Shown here piece after piece: positions 63,842-64,000 of a stretch of 64,000 nucleotides of DNA. Every line of letters begins with the position of its first letter. Position 1 is the stretch's first letter. The translations under genes and the position numbers were made by a program. The DNA lies in assembly GCF_015350975.1 (NCBI RefSeq), contig NZ_JADKRX010000005.1, forward strand, positions 124,001 through 188,000. Direction: 5' to 3'. The DNA is from Curtobacterium sp. VKM Ac-1395. Lineage in GTDB: Bacteria > Actinomycetota > Actinomycetes > Actinomycetales > Microbacteriaceae. The notes beneath the pieces are model-generated. The model was not told where the DNA came from, did no database searches, and saw nothing but the letters and a program-made list of their open reading frames with translations.

Positions 63842-64000
63842 CTACGCGACCGCGACCGAGCGCCGGACCAGGCGGCCGGCTGCGTGCAGCGACGCCACGA
63901 CGTCGAGCGCCTGGTGCCGGTACCGCGCCTGGGCGGCACCCGGTGCCACGATGACGCCGTTCGCCCCGGTGGACTCCACCAGCGCGTTGATCTTGTCGGC
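63842..64000 (-). CDS. C-terminal fragment of an unidentified protein, cut by window edge
   Basis: Frame open from base 64000 to TAG at 63842-63844 on the minus strand, 52 codons: ADKINALVESTGANGVIVAP, then ARYRHQALDVVASLHAAGRLVRR. Good codon use and a terminator-like hairpin downstream support a real gene. The fragment is too short to assign a family. Confidence 0.6.
   Translation of the reverse strand, partial: ADKINALVESTGANGVIVAPGAAQARYRHQALDVVASLHAAGRLVRRSVAVA

Overview
The window is a chromosomal segment of a high-GC Gram-positive bacterium. The very high G+C, frequent GTG starts, four-base stop/start overlaps, many apparently leaderless genes, an actinobacterial-type SdhCDAB, a LAXTG-type sorting signal and the gene order topA / tad pilus / acs / RidA / DUF4177 / PASTA-PBP / metallophosphoesterase all point to Actinobacteria. 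Protein content fits Microbacteriaceae (Curtobacterium-like), but the genus is an inference.

Layout: 1-6030 is a leftward nucleoside-uptake operon (BMP lipoprotein, twin-cassette ATPase, two permeases, cytidine deaminase). 6228-8718 holds a mannose-1-phosphate guanylyltransferase and a divergent mannosyltransferase-like GT4. 8795-12315 is sdhCDAB, followed by a TNT-domain-like protein. 13145-17943 has two DUF805 membrane proteins, a quinone reductase, a cell-wall-anchored ice-binding protein and a lipid-kinase-like protein. 18048-24495 is a mannitol PTS region: ptsI-mtlA-mtlF-mtlD leftward, and a DeoR regulator and HPr rightward from an overlapping divergent promoter. 24623-32724 carries xthA, trpS, a GNAT, ribD-ribA, an MFS symporter and a small HTH regulator with an ABC exporter. 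32753-40428 carries a semialdehyde dehydrogenase, nicotinamidase, DD-carboxypeptidase, Gfo/Idh oxidoreductase, a tandem-duplicated secreted HAD phosphatase and a GH16-like protein. tRNA-Thr(CGU) follows, then topA-tmk-holB and a compact Flp/Tad pilus cluster.

The main discovery is at 48170-56108. A 7.93-kb integrative element has split the pilus-assembly ATPase gene tadA. Both ends carry the 8-bp sequence GACTCGTC. Joining the two tadA pieces through one copy of it restores an uninterrupted 348-residue CpaF/TadA ATPase in frame. The element encodes a large serine recombinase next to its left end, a probable toxin / HTH antitoxin / SecB-like chaperone (TAC-type) module, an excisionase-like HTH protein, a RepA-like P-loop ATPase and several small zinc-finger proteins in translationally coupled operons. 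It has no recognisable capsid or conjugation genes. The deduced attP has imperfect inverted arms around a core with a non-palindromic central dinucleotide. The core also sits inside the spacer of the likely integrase promoter, so integration would separate its -35 from its -10.

After the element come acetyl-CoA synthetase, RidA, DUF4177, a bifunctional PASTA penicillin-binding protein, a metallophosphoesterase, tRNA-Pro(CGG) and a gene fragment running off the right edge. A recurring pattern is a -10 hexamer (TANNNT) 6-8 nt before the start codon, seen at more than ten genes. A 32-46-bp perfect palindrome occurs three times downstream of genes.
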